A stretch of 64,000 nt of DNA, from positions 6,899,644 to 6,963,643 of the forward strand of contig PTFA01000020.1 in NCBI GenBank assembly GCA_003342895.1, given 5' to 3'. The notes beneath the pieces are model-generated. The model made no database searches. It saw only the letters and a list, made by a program, of their open reading frames with translations, and had not been told where the DNA came from. This DNA comes from Casuarius casuarius (lineage: Eukaryota > Chordata > Aves > Casuariiformes > Casuariidae). Both the position numbers and the translations under genes were made by a program. Shown in pieces: positions 12,785 to 25,165 of the stretch (position 1 is its first letter; each line of letters begins with the position of its first letter).

Positions 12785-14079
12785 ACAATTACACACAACT
12801 GCTTTTTTATATATACAAAGCAATTATAGGCAATACAAATGCATGTAATGCAGGTTTGTATATCACTGTGCAGTGGATAAATGGAGGCCCTATTAAAAGG
12901 CAACACTGCCATCATCAGTCTCATTTCTGGATCAAACACAAGAGAGAGCATCCCACCTCATATATGGAGTAGAAATAGCCATCCTATAGGTTAAAAGTAA
13001 CAACTGCTTGGGATGGTAGTTCTCAACGTTGGTGCTGTAAATGAGCTATAAGCCATCTAAAAGACTTCAAAAGTTTTTAGCTACACTGTTTTACTGGGAA
13101 GGTACAGTAACTAAAAAGCTTCAGGATCTCCGAACAAGCAAACACTCCCAGAGAGCACTGACTTTGTCAGATGCTCACTGGAGCATTCCACAAAAATTAA
13201 GTGCTATAAAACTGCTGTGTTGTTTCTGATGTATCTTATATAACAGAGTTTTTTCTTTTTAAATATTGTATTTAAATTGGTTTTTTTTGTTTTGCTTACG
13301 ATCAAAAGCTACATCACAATTTGGTGGCCTAACAACCTAGCCAGACAGACAGAGGAAGTTCAGTCAGGCAGTAATAAAAAGCTTTGGCTGTCTGGCTTCA
13401 GGGAGAAGAAAATTGCTTGGATGATCACTTCGGTACTTTACTAGGTGATGCACTATTTTATTCTTTCTGATAGCTGCAGTTTAAAAGAACTCAAAACAGG
13501 AAAACGTACATGTAAAGGCTCAGTAAAGATGTGGACTGAAGCTTTATTTTGTTTGGTTTCAAATTCACACTTTTGATAGAGCCTAGGGAGCCAGAGAGAG
13601 AAGAAAGGAAACTGTCCCTGAGCGCCTGGCAGTATCAAAAGTGAAAACAACTGCTTAAGTTACAAGCTACTTATAGAGTCTGTCTAAGAGTGAGGGACTC
13701 TGCGCTGTGTGGGACAGCTTTTGCAATTACAGCAAGTGTCACCACAGTTTACTTGCCACAACAACAACAAAAAAAATGTATTTATCAAGTCACAGTTGCA
13801 ATTAAATTCCTTATCATGATTCTCCGCAGGAAAACAGACTGTGATTCTAGCCACTTGCAACTTTGCGATAACTTCAGATTGCTGCTTATTATGGTCCCCA
13901 GCCTGAAGGTGCTGAGCACTTACAGCTCCTGCAAAAAGGAGGCATTCAACACCTTGCAGAAACGGTTCATTCAGCAAGAGGAGGTTTCAGTGCTAAAGAC
14001 TCTGCCTGCGCTCTTTTTAATTCTAATTACATCTGGCCAGTTACAGTGGCAAACTCCATTCTATTGATAAGTTTTAAAT

Positions 14080-14128
14080 TCTTCTGTCAACATGACTGGC
14101 TTGTCTTTCTATCAACATGATTGGCTTT
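14080..14128 (+). repeat. Two-copy 25-bp tandem duplication
   Basis: tcaacatgactggctt (14087-14102) is repeated as tcaacatgattggctt (14112-14127), 15 of 16 identical, with related flanks. Confidence 0.75.
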
Positions 14129-15906
14129 CCGTAGTCTTTGCCAGGCTCTCTCCTTCCTGTTCATCTTTCTTCTGTCCTCAAAATCAGCTTTTTCTAAAAA
14201 GACTGGATAAAAGTACAATCATTCAGAAGGCTGAGTTCCAAGTGTCCCTCACATACAGATACAGGTGCTTTATACTTTTTGTCTCATACATGTTTTCAAG
14301 GAACTCTTGTTTACTGATGAGATTGAGAAACTTCATTCCTAGTATCAATATTCAAAAAAAACCTGCTAATATTGGCTTGTCTTCAGCCTCTTGCAACTAC
14401 AGACTTGTGTCTCAGACCCTCAGCTGTGACGACAATTGCCAAATAAATCTGATTTGGTCATTTATCCAGCAAGCACAGGGCATCAAGAGGAACATTTCCA
14501 GATTTGCCAGGTAACTGCTGTATAAAATTCTGCCCAGGTACATTTCTCAGAAGTTGACGGCCTGTCTGCAGAATACTTATCACTAGCAGCAATAATCATT
14601 CTGAATAAGAGACTATTCTCTTCCAAGGGTACCAGCATCTGCTTACATAAAGGGATATTTTTGGCACATTCTCAAGGTCTTCTTTCTTCTGCCCTGCTGT
14701 CAGAACGCTAATCAGGTATGCACAGCACCTACAGCACTCCCACGCACTCCAGGTAATTAGCCTTTCTACTAATCAGAGAGCATCTCTCATAGCCGCAAAC
14801 GCACAGTACACGGCTTGTTCCTTAACCCTCCGGTTTCCTCTGCTCGTTTCTTGGGGAATTCACTGAACACTGGTTACCTTGAACTACTCTTTCAATACAC
14901 ACCATTTAGAGCTTTCCAAATAAAATCATTTCTGAGCATTTTGCTGGGAGCTGAATTTAAAGACATGAATTATCAATGTTTCAGCTAAAACATACCCCTG
15001 ATCTTTCCTTTTTCTTCTAATAGTTAAGAAAAAAAATGTTCCCAATGTATTTCCTTGGGAGCATCCTCACATGTCTCTCTGTGCTTGAAAATTGATCATC
15101 TTAGATAAAAGCTAATTTACACCTGTGATTTATTAAGACAAGAAACTCACGTTTAAAGAAAAAAGAGACTGCAGTAAGTGTCTATGCTCTGACAAATGGC
15201 AAAAAATACAGCTGATTTAACAAATGAGTGCTCAATCAATGATGCACTGAGGCACATGACAAAGGCAAGTCAAAACCCATTACATTCAAGAACCTCCTTT
15301 AAATTCCACTTCAGTGCACTGACCCTGTTGCTCAATGCTAAAGACTTTACAAGGTTTTCGGAAACATTTAGAGGAGCTTTTGTTTTGGCATTCACTCAGC
15401 TGCACCTCACAATTAACACTGCCAGACTCCTTTCTAATCAATTATTCATTAAGATTACTAGCATGTCTTTTGAGCGCCTTAACTTCACATCAGAAGTGTG
15501 TGAGGGATGACACATGCATGTGTACTTTACAGAATAAAAGGCACACTCTAAGCAGGTTTTAACGCTAAATGAGAACAAGGCTAAAAGAAGTGAAATCAAC
15601 ACTTTTAGTCAAAGTTGAGCTTCAGGCGAGCTGCAGGCAGTGCACAGCATGAGAGAATTTGGCTCCAGAAAGTGCCCATGTGTTGACAGCTGAGTAAGAG
15701 TTTGAAGGCTTAATGGTAAGAAATGTTCCGTCAATGATAATGTTACACATTACTTACTTGGTTAACTACTCATCTTCTGCAGCCCTGACAGCTAATGACA
15801 CAAAATCCATTTGATAGAAGTTTTACCATTAGTTATACAAACATGTTTATGGTGGTTACTATGGCTAGTATTTTTTCTAATCAAATGACATGAAGGAAGT
15901 AATTTT

Positions 15907-15922
15907 CAACAACAACAACAAC
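15907..15922 (+). repeat. (CAA)5 microsatellite
   Basis: Five CAA units plus a C. A shorter CAA run with an A tract is found near 13758-13777. Confidence 0.9.
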
Positions 15923-17296
15923 TATGAAACACAACTGTGCTGAGAATTTAAAAATGCAAGAAAATCTGAAAAGCTGCCCAAACTAAAGAAGAGATATGAT
16001 TCAATTTGAGCTTATTTCCACAAACCTATTAATATACATGCAAGTCAAATTATTATCAGTTTGTATTATGGTAGAACCTATTCTATTAAACGCTATGTTT
16101 TGGTGGGGGAAAGGCTATTTCTACCACTTAACATTAAGGCATATAACTTAAAACATACACGTTAAAAGCCTGGACTTTGTATTTAATGAGAGAAGATAGG
16201 TAAGCACCTAATTTAGATACTCTTAAAAATCATCATCGGCTCCACTGATTGTAAAGGAAGTCTACACAGGCACTGCTGTTAGATGGTACAAATGTTTCTT
16301 CCCACAGTATACAGATGATACCTATTATAAAGTAATTATAAAGCTTGTATCCACCTGTTATAACATGGGTCAAAGGCTAGAGCCATAACCGTTCAAATGC
16401 CTACGGTGCTACCTGGGTAGAATTGAGATGCCTGAATTTAAAGTCATATTCTATGAAATCTCTCTGTGTCTTTAAGTGCTAGAAGAGCCTGTAGCCACCA
16501 AAGAACATGTCATTAAACGGCCTTCCTCTATTCTGCATGCCCACAGCTGCTGCCATCTCAGCTGAGAAGAGCATCTCTGTGTTTACTTCCCACATACAGC
16601 GGTGAGAGAAAGAACAAGTGCTTGTTTGATCGAGGCATTTACCGAAGGATGGTCTTGTGTTCTGGTACCCATCTTACATTACAGAATCAACAAATAAAAT
16701 GCAACAGCAGTTGGAAGCAACCACCAGGGAATGGTTGGGAACACCAGCCACAGATCAAAGATCTTCAAAATTAAATGAAATGATACTCATCATCACCATA
16801 CCTATCTCCTTTGACTGTCAAGGATCAACTGAGTTAGATGCATAAATCCCATTGACTGGATTTTTGAAGCTACTTTAGTTGACTAAAGACAAAGAGAGGT
16901 GTCTAGAAGGTTTTTAAAAAAATAGTATAAGGGCTTTAGGGGTGAAACTCCCATTGAAATCAAAGTAGGCAATTTAAAAAGTTTTACCCACAGTGACTTT
17001 GCAAAGCATACAGAGCATACTAATGCATACTTAAAATGACAACTGCATTCCTGAACTAATATTCATTATCTCACATGCTGTAAATGTCTGCAAAAAGATT
17101 CAGTCTCAGTGTATCAGGAAGCAATCTTCAGACCTGAACAACAAAGAAACTTACTGTTCTCAGACCAGCATTACTGTCCCCCCAAGCCAACAACAAAGAG
17201 GTTTAGAGTCCTTGGAAAAACCAGCACTTCACAGAATTATTTAATTGTTCAGTTCATTTCTGCAAGTACTTCAAGAATCAGATCAAGCAATGAAAA

Positions 17297-17380
17297 GGCA
17301 AATCCAGCCCTGGAATTCCCATCCAGGTCTCCCACTGAAGTCAGTGGGAACTGTCCATATGCAGCTAGGGGCAAAACAGA
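17297..17380. repeat. Old palindromic interspersed repeat (family not named)
   Basis: The centre cccactga-ag-tcagtggg (17331-17348) is a perfect 8-bp inverted repeat. Imperfect arms continue outward: left 17299-17330 resembles the reverse complement of right 17349-17377, with shared ccc/ggg words. Copies of a cactgaagtcaatggga-type palindrome are common old repeats in sauropsid DNA (recollection). The flank at 17418-17445 (cactagtgtaaatc) resembles the same group. Confidence 0.5.
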
Positions 17381-17976
17381 CAAGAATGTGTGCTTCACCG
17401 CTGTGATGTACCAGCTTCGCACTAGTGTAAATCGACTGATTCTGATAGATTTAGAATAGCATGGAATTTGAGTCATGGAGTGCTGAAACTAGCCTTGCCA
17501 TAATTTTTTCCAGTCACCAACCGTACCAGCTCTACCAAAAATTATGTATTCGCCATGATACGCATGACTGGGGCTGTGTGTGTACAAGACCCTTTAAGAT
17601 GTGCTTTGTTCCCATTAAACTTCCAGTGATTTCACAGGATTTGGGTAATCACAAATAATCGTTTCAAGCAGAAAAAAATTATTATGAGCAGAAATCTGCC
17701 AGCAAATATACTTATATACCAACTGAAGTACAGTGTAGATCCTGAGGGGACTTTCTTTACTATCCTGATTTGTTCAAATCAGTTAGAGGTAGCATTTACA
17801 GTAGTATTACACTTGTATGAATTATCTCAGCTTTTTTCAAAGGAAAAAATCATCATTTAACTTTTTTATATGTAAATTCCACAATCCTTCATGAATCTTC
17901 ACAGCAATACATGAAAGACAATACAGTATTACAGCTGAGTATATAGTATCTTACAACAAAAAAAAGAGAACAGGAA

Positions 17977-18036
17977 TAGAAAAAAATTATTCATAAAGGC
18001 ATTGGCTAGAAAAAAAAATCCTCATAAAGGCATTAT
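17977..18036 (+). repeat. Two-copy 30-bp tandem duplication
   Basis: tagaaaaaaattattcataa... (17977-18006) is followed by a near copy starting tagaaaaaaaaatcctcata (18007-18036). Both contain cataaaggcatt. Confidence 0.75.
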
Positions 18037-18182
18037 GTATGTTCTGTTTGGCATCAAGCCTGAACGCAAACTAGAGCTCTGCAATGGAAGGCAGCGAAGT
18101 GAGAGCCCTTTTGGACTGTATCGTTTACTCCTACTGTAACACACAGGTCTATTTCAACGATCAGTTTTACAAATTTTCATTG

Positions 18183-18310
18183 TCAAGTTCACTATCATCT
18201 GTAAAACAGATCAAATGATGCCACTAACACACACCCACTGCTTAACCGTGTATGTAATGCTGTCCTCAGGGTGTATATGAACAATGTTTAGAAAAAGCAG
18301 GATGCACAGC
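18183..18310 (+). repeat. Possible very old MIR-like fragment
   Basis: tcatctgtaaaacagatcaa at about 18187 recalls the MIR core (catctgtaaaatgggga). Further downstream, tcctcagggtgtat and tgtttagaaaaagc fall roughly in MIR order. The match is weak. Confidence 0.3.
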
Positions 18311-19549
18311 TGATCAGACCAGCAGCTGATCAGTGTTTAATCACCAAATCCAATAAGGAAACAAATGAGGCAGAGCACAAGGGTAGAAAACAAAGGTAAA
18401 TGGAAAACGTTAAATGATCCACCAATTTACGGAAGATAAAAGCACTCTCGGAAACAATTTACAAAACAATTTTCTTTTTACACATTTAATAAACATTCTG
18501 TCAGAGTAAACGAAATCTCAGAAGCTGGAAGTTTAAAAAAAAATCAATTAAAATGAAGTCACAGGGAATGGTGGGGAATTGTTTCTGGCAGTTATTTGAT
18601 ATAGCGTGGTTAATATTTCGAGTCAGCCAAATTAACAGTTTTGCCTCTGCAGACTTGCACTCACAATGCATAACCTCCAAGGGTTTGTTCTAAAAGTTAA
18701 AGAAATATATGCACAAATATTTTTATACAGCTACATTTTTGATGTACAGTAACAGCCATTTACTTTCGAAACTTTATATATATTCTACGCTGCTAAAAAC
18801 AACCAAAAAGTATGTTTTTATGTAAAAAAAAGTAACGAGATACACAGTTCATTCCCTGGGGTCGCATTTCACTCCTAAAGAATACTTAGAAAGCGCTTAG
18901 ACAGAAGCTTATTTCTCTATCCATCTGTATCAATAGATAAGCTTTTATTTAATACTATTCTCCTACTGTATAATTTGTATCGTGCCACTCTCATATTGAT
19001 TGAAGAAAATTCAGGCAAGGCAGTGTCAGCTTTTATTTCTACAGGGAAACCACTGAGCTGAACAGCAAGGCACATAAGGTCAAATCAGGATTCAGCTTGC
19101 CATGTTGCTACCTTAAAATTATACAGCACAAAGGAAAAAAAAAGAAAACAGTAGGCTTTGCAGACACAACATAAACGCGAGCAGTTCAACTTTCTCTTTT
19201 CATTATCTTGGGAGGTCTTGAATAACAGCGTTAATGGAGAATTTTTACCTTCCACACCCTTTTCACGTATTAAGTAATTTAAATTTGCAAGCAGAAGTTG
19301 TATTTTCCTAGTATGCTGAAGTCAAACTGCTGTCAAATGTGGTCATAGAAATACGTTCATATTTATTTAGTTTATGAGCTTCTCTGGACATGCTGCTTAG
19401 GAGAAGCTGCTGCTCTTCAGCTTCTGCAGCTCACGTTTTCATTTCAGATTTGCCCACATGGACAAAGTGCAGGAAGGAAGGCAGAAAGCAGCAGATCTTC
19501 GCCACAGCGCACTCTGCAAACACATTTCATTTTAAGGCAGATGGTGAAA

Positions 19550-20050
19550 GTATGGCTAGACAAATCGACCCAACCTTTCCACGTTCAGAGGAACGCATGT
19601 GGCAAGAAAAGTGGGTGCTTCCCACACAGAGCTCACGTTCATTTATTTTTATGCGGGTCAAACCCGCATACGCTGAGCAACTTATTCTGGGTTGTCATGG
19701 GCCTCCGCCTGCAGCTGCCAGGGAGGCAAAGGGGATACAGAGCCCCTCGGCTCCGTGGGTCTGCACATGTGCGTGAGTCAACAAAAACTTAAGAGTTTTA
19801 GTCCTGTTCATTCTTAAGAAAATAGTCTCCTGCTGCTCTGAACCATGGCCCTTCAAAGCCCTCAGCGCTACTGCGATGCTTGGGCTACGCATTCGCCCAA
19901 TTCTTATCCTGACTGCGTATGGTCGTTACCTACTCTCCTGGATCAAAGCGGTGTGGTAATACGTTACTGTGGATACGTTCCCGGCCTATGTTTCCTGAGA
20001 CTTTTCTCTTAACCCGCAAAAATCTCAGAATTACACGCAAGTTTGTTACT
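19550..20050. other. CpG-rich stretch of moderate GC content
   Basis: By eye about 25 CpGs fall in 500 bases (for example ctacgcattcgcc, gcgtatggtcgttacc, atacgttcccggcc), many more than in neighbouring intron. It is not strongly GC-rich, so it does not look like a promoter island. Undecayed CpGs could mean a young insertion or an unmethylated element. Open frames at 19390-19776 and 19541-19792 are not recognised. Confidence 0.4.
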
Positions 20051-21604
20051 GCTTAACACAGAGCCAACCGAAATAACTGAAAAGCTTTCTTTTGCAATGA
20101 AATCCTGTATCATATGTAGCAGTAGAATATTATGCACACTTTTGAAGGCAGAAAGATTTATAGAAAGACTATTTTCTTGTGCCTAGCACTGTGTTAGGAA
20201 GGAGAGTTTGCTGCATAAGGACTACTTGCACTGGATCTAAATTTTTACATGCATATATAAGACTATTATTTTATCTTTAAATATCTTTTAAACAAAAGCA
20301 AACACAGAGGCGCTTACCTTGTCTTCCTACTAAATACTGAGATTACTAAAATGAGGGAATAAATTAAGTCTAGCTTCCTTTCACTATTTACGCTTTAGGC
20401 TTACTTTCTGCATCTTGCACAGTCTGGATGAGAGAAACAGATAAATCACTCTCACTTAATATAATTAATTCCTAGCTTATTTACACATATTCGGGCTTTC
20501 AAGATCTAACATGAAAATTGCATTGATAATACAATGACACAGCAAGGGAAAGACATCGATAAAAAGATTTGTATTTGTTTAGACTGTTTAGATAAAAGTT
20601 TATGTTGGCATGAGGTATTTTGTGTAAAAGCCATCCTCCTTTTGCCCTCTACAGACCACACAAGTTATTTAAGCAGCTCCTCTGTCTCTTTTGAGACTTT
20701 AATGCTCAAAATCTTGTCAGCATAACTACATAAGTAAATACTGAGCATACACTGAAAGGATCAGCAACGATATTTAATAAACACTGTACTTATTTCTTAT
20801 TTTTCAGTCACTGTTGGATGAAAGAAATCTGTAATCTCAGCTTGCTTATATTGTCTAGGAAAGACTAAATGAGCATGAAATTGCAAGGCATCTCCATCCC
20901 AACAACTATAAGAAGAATCTGTCAGGAGTAATGCAATTAAAAGAGGATCTAGCTGTTGTGATAACACCTGGTCAACTGGTTAACTTGCTTTGTTTTAGAA
21001 GACCACAGTAATTTAGTAGAGAACAATGCACGCTGGCTAGCCTTTCATACCACTTTAACAGGTGGCAGCACATCCTTCTTTGATGTTTGTGGTGAAGTGA
21101 GATTCAAAGGCCTGTTTAGTTATTCTTTGTTACATTTGTATTTCCCTCTTCTATCAATAGGTACATGAATAAAAACAAAAGTAACCCCTCCACATTTTTT
21201 AACCTTATGAGATAACACTGTCAAATTGTACACAGGCATTTCTGCAAGTGCATGCAGGCATCTTGTAACTTCTATTTGAAGGACTAGTTGAAATTACATC
21301 CTTTTGCCTATTGAAAGATACGCTGTTTTGCACAGAAGCTTTGCTTGCAAAATCAAAATACACAGCTGAAATTATCAAAAGAGATACATTCAAAGCAAAA
21401 AAGGGCAGTTAAGTGCTCATCTTACTAAGTTGGGTATCTCTATTCTAGAAAAACCTATACCAACTTAGATATTTTGACATCATGGATTGAAGGCTGTTCA
21501 TTAGCTCTTGGTAAGATCAGCCACTGCAAATATTTCTCTTACAAAGCTGTCCTATTGAAAAAACACTTATAAATGCAGAGGGCAATAACCAATGAAATGA
21601 TGAA

Positions 21605-21775
21605 AATAGTTAACTAACTATGCTAATAATTAAGTATTATAAGTATATAATTAAGTATATTATATACAAGTGTGTATAAATATATACACACACACTTATA
21701 TAAAAGTATACACACATATGCATATATAAGTATAATAATTAACTATGCTATGGTAATAATACGGTAATTAATAAC
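21605..21775. repeat. AT/CA-rich low-complexity tract with repeated and inverted words
   Basis: The segment is dominated by TATA, AAGTAT and ACACAC words. taactatgcta occurs near both ends (about 21615 and 21740), and ataattaagtat/tataagtataataatt words face each other. Such DNA can form cruciforms and mutates fast. Confidence 0.65.
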
Positions 21776-24700
21776 TTAAACTTCACTTCAAGTGAAGAAA
21801 TAGTAAGCAGGCTTTGAGGGAAGCTCCTCTGCCTCTTGAAAGGACTACTGTATAAAAACATACCAGACTGATTACATGATCTGACCACGGGAGAACCGCA
21901 ACCCAAGATGGATGAGCAAATCAGTTCAGTTGCCCCGAGTTCTGTAGATGGCTATGACAGGGAGATCAAAATGACCTTCCGTCACAGAGATTAAAGACAG
22001 CAGCCTTTAATCAGTATCTAAGTATCTACAATGCATCTCTGATACTTCATTTTCTTTCCATTCCACCTCCAGGAAACTCATGCCTTGGTTGTCAGTCCTG
22101 TTCTCCCAAACACATAATTCAAAGTTTGTTGCCAACATGGCCAAGTTCGACATCATTCCACCAGTAGTTTCATAAAGTACCACTTGTGAGTACACACTTA
22201 CACATACTGACTGAAAGGTGTACCTTTTTACAATTACTAACCTAAGTTACTATGCTATGAGGTATAAGACACTTCAGCTTTGGTTTATAGACTGTTCATA
22301 GACTGTTGTGTTTGATAAACCTCATTCTCTTTCTGTCAAGTATTAGAAAGTGTGATATTGTAGTTTGTTTGTTTAATAATACTTAAAACCAGAACCAAAC
22401 TTGCTTTTACAATTTTGTTTCCAAGTTAAATACTCTAAACCAAAATGGAAAGAAGAGCAGAGGAAGGGGAGACTGCACGTACAAGCCTTTGCCAGAACAG
22501 TTCCATTCTGCTCTTCATCCCCAAACGAAAACCTTGGACAAGCCTTCTCAAGAGAACGATCTCATCGCTGAATGACAGCCCGAGGCAAAAGGCAAACAAA
22601 AGCAACTTTTCCTTATGCCCCTCTCAGCCTGGGTGTTAAAGCTACACCATGTGCCTGCAGGTACTATTTTCAGTTTTTGAAGACTTACATTCAAAGGGAT
22701 GTCTGCTTTTCATTCAGCATGTGCACCACTGAGATACCGATGTACTATTTCAATAAAATCCCCAGAGTAAGAGCTAGTAAGCAGAGTCAACACATGGAGA
22801 AATGGCAGGACCTTCTCATTAAGCCTACTGGAAAAACACTCATTCCATATGGCTCTTCAAGTTATTGCTCTCTTACAGCTGGATGCTTGTACATGGGTTG
22901 AAAAGAACATAGGACAAGTTCACAGCAGACAAACCTGTTGAAGTTTACTAAATAAACAGAAACTAACTCAGGAAATATTTCAAAGAGCTGCAGAATGTGA
23001 GGATTTTAGGGAAAAGTGACACATATGCATCCCCTGTCTTTATAGTGTTCTTTAAGTACCTGCTTTAGGCCACCATTTGAGAAAGCACGTTTGCCTAGAT
23101 AAACCTTTGGTCAGAGCCAGTATGGCTATTCTTACATTTGATACAATACACTTTCAATGATCCAGGTATAAACTTACTTTCATCAAAAGAATATATTGTT
23201 TCTAATCAGACTCATAATACAATCTAGCAACCACAGAATATCTCTGCAATCATTTTATCATGTACACACTAAGGTAAGTTTAGAAATTAAAAAGATAATT
23301 AAGATGTACAGTGTAATTAATCTAAGTAAGCCCTTGAAGAATAAGGTACCCAATAGAAAGCTCTCTAGTAATTAGCGGATAAGAACTATGAAAGCGCAGC
23401 GAGTCAAAAAAATAAGCTAAAAGGTCAAAGTGGCACAAAACCCCCTTTTCACTTAAGTAAGTTATCCCCTGAATAACTCCACTCCAGCAAAGAATCTAGA
23501 AATAAATACCTCCACAGTATAAGCCTCAGTGAAGTAGCTACAACCTTCAAGATGACTTGGTCAGCGTGACTATTATTTGAGAGATGTCATCTCTGTTAGC
23601 AATTAGATGCTTTCTGCTGATCCACCGCTTCGCTACAATGCATCTGCTTCTTATACAGACAGCTAAGGCACCATCGCGGATGCTGTTCTCTTTCTGACTG
23701 AACATTTCCAGGCTACAGAAGAAACAAAGCCTACTCTTTCACTATTTTGTAATGAATCAAGATGTACTGCTGGTGGCTGAGGGATGTAAAATGTCCAACG
23801 GCTTGGAGAATAGCCCCAAGCTCTTGCCAAATTATACACTTTAGTACTAGAGATCTGCTAGAAAAATGTATCAATTTTTCTTCCAATGTGATATTTATTC
23901 TTCCGGAAAAGGAAGACAGGTGGAAATAAACTGTTGAACAAAATCTGATATCCAATGGAATAATGAGCTATTCAACAGGGAAAGATTTTCAGGGATAACA
24001 GAATACTAGAGAATCTCTGATGACTAGGACAAACTTGCAGTAAATGCAAATGCATTCACTGATATAATGAAGAGTAGAAAATTTAGGAAAATAAACTTTA
24101 TTAATATAAACATAAAATGTCATTCTATTGCTCAATCTGTCTGAAAAGTTAACCTGCACGCTTATTTCATCTGTGTGCAACTTTCATATACTAACAGAGA
24201 AGGAATAAAAGCATAAAAAAAGGAAGGAGGATACGAGTGCTTATCCACAAATTAACAGGGGACTCTCAGCACCAAAACCAAGTTATGTGCACTATTTGTT
24301 TTACAGCAGTGCTAAATGGTTAGATAACCCCATGTGCACGGGACTCTATGTATCCTTATTTGGCAGGTGGTATTTCCCCAAAGAGTTTATAACCTGGCTT
24401 ATGATAAATATGTTAGTCCTGGAGGACAGGAAAGAAAGTCAAGAGACAAAAGGATAGATGAGGGGTTTTTTTGTTTTGTTTTGGACTCTTTTTTAAATGG
24501 ATTTTTTTAATTGAAATCCCTAAGAAGTTAACAGTAATAGCAAGAAGCAAACAAGCGCTATCTCTTCATTTGTTCCTACATGGAGTGAATTCAGTGGATA
24601 TTTATACAGTAAGTTCAGGCACAAGGCACTGAGATGTAGCACAAGATGAGACTTTTCAAAGGGCACCCAAAGTATTCAAAGCATTTTAATATGCAATTGT

Positions 24701-25092
24701 GCATAACAGGCTGGCAAAGACAATGGACTAAGAGAAAGTGTTAAATCCACAACATGTTTGCACCAACTGCCATTGCTTGAGTGCTAGGAAGCAAAAAGCT
24801 GGTATTTGGTAAAGGGCTGGTTATTACAAGGAGAAACATAGAACACTGTGGAGAGAATCCACTTTGCCTTATCAAGCAGCAGATAAAGTCCAAGGTGCCC
24901 TCTGGAGCAGCGTAGCCCACGCTCCACTGACACAACGTTGGTATTTACGAAGGGCATTTCTCCCCTCATTTCTCTGAAAAAAGTCAAAAGAGACCAGACT
25001 CCATCTGATTTGTGTACTCCATTAGGCCTTTTCTGGGTCCTTTTCTGTAATAGTAATGCTTCGGAGGAGCATAGATAAGTCTTAACTTCACT

Positions 25093-25165
25093 ATTAACCT
25101 GTGTCACAGAGGGACATCACCCCCATCTCACAGATATTCAAAGCTGCAACTGGATGATCTTGAGG
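25093..25165 (-). repeat. Possible MIR-like fragment, minus orientation
   Basis: aacctgtgtcacagagggac...catcacccccatctcacaga...gatcttgagg follows the order of the MIR reverse complement (ccctgtgagg...tatccccattttacaga...ctgaggcacaga). Divergence is high. Confidence 0.4.

Larger units (their letters stand above)
11290..17290. other. Intronic DNA, only small repeats recognised
   Basis: Unique AT-rich sequence. Small repeats include an ATTGGTT-rich tract (12751-12784), a 25-bp tandem duplication (14080-14128) and (CAA)n at 13758-13769 and 15907-15922. The open frames at 11316-11768, 13690-14067, 14092-14514 and 15196-15510 show no recognisable protein. Confidence 0.55.

Noticed and set aside
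20300..20350. Minus-strand donor (gacaag|gtaagcg) with an AG 19 bases upstream
   Set aside because: The peptide does not match SLC10A7, the interval is very short and the acceptor is weak.
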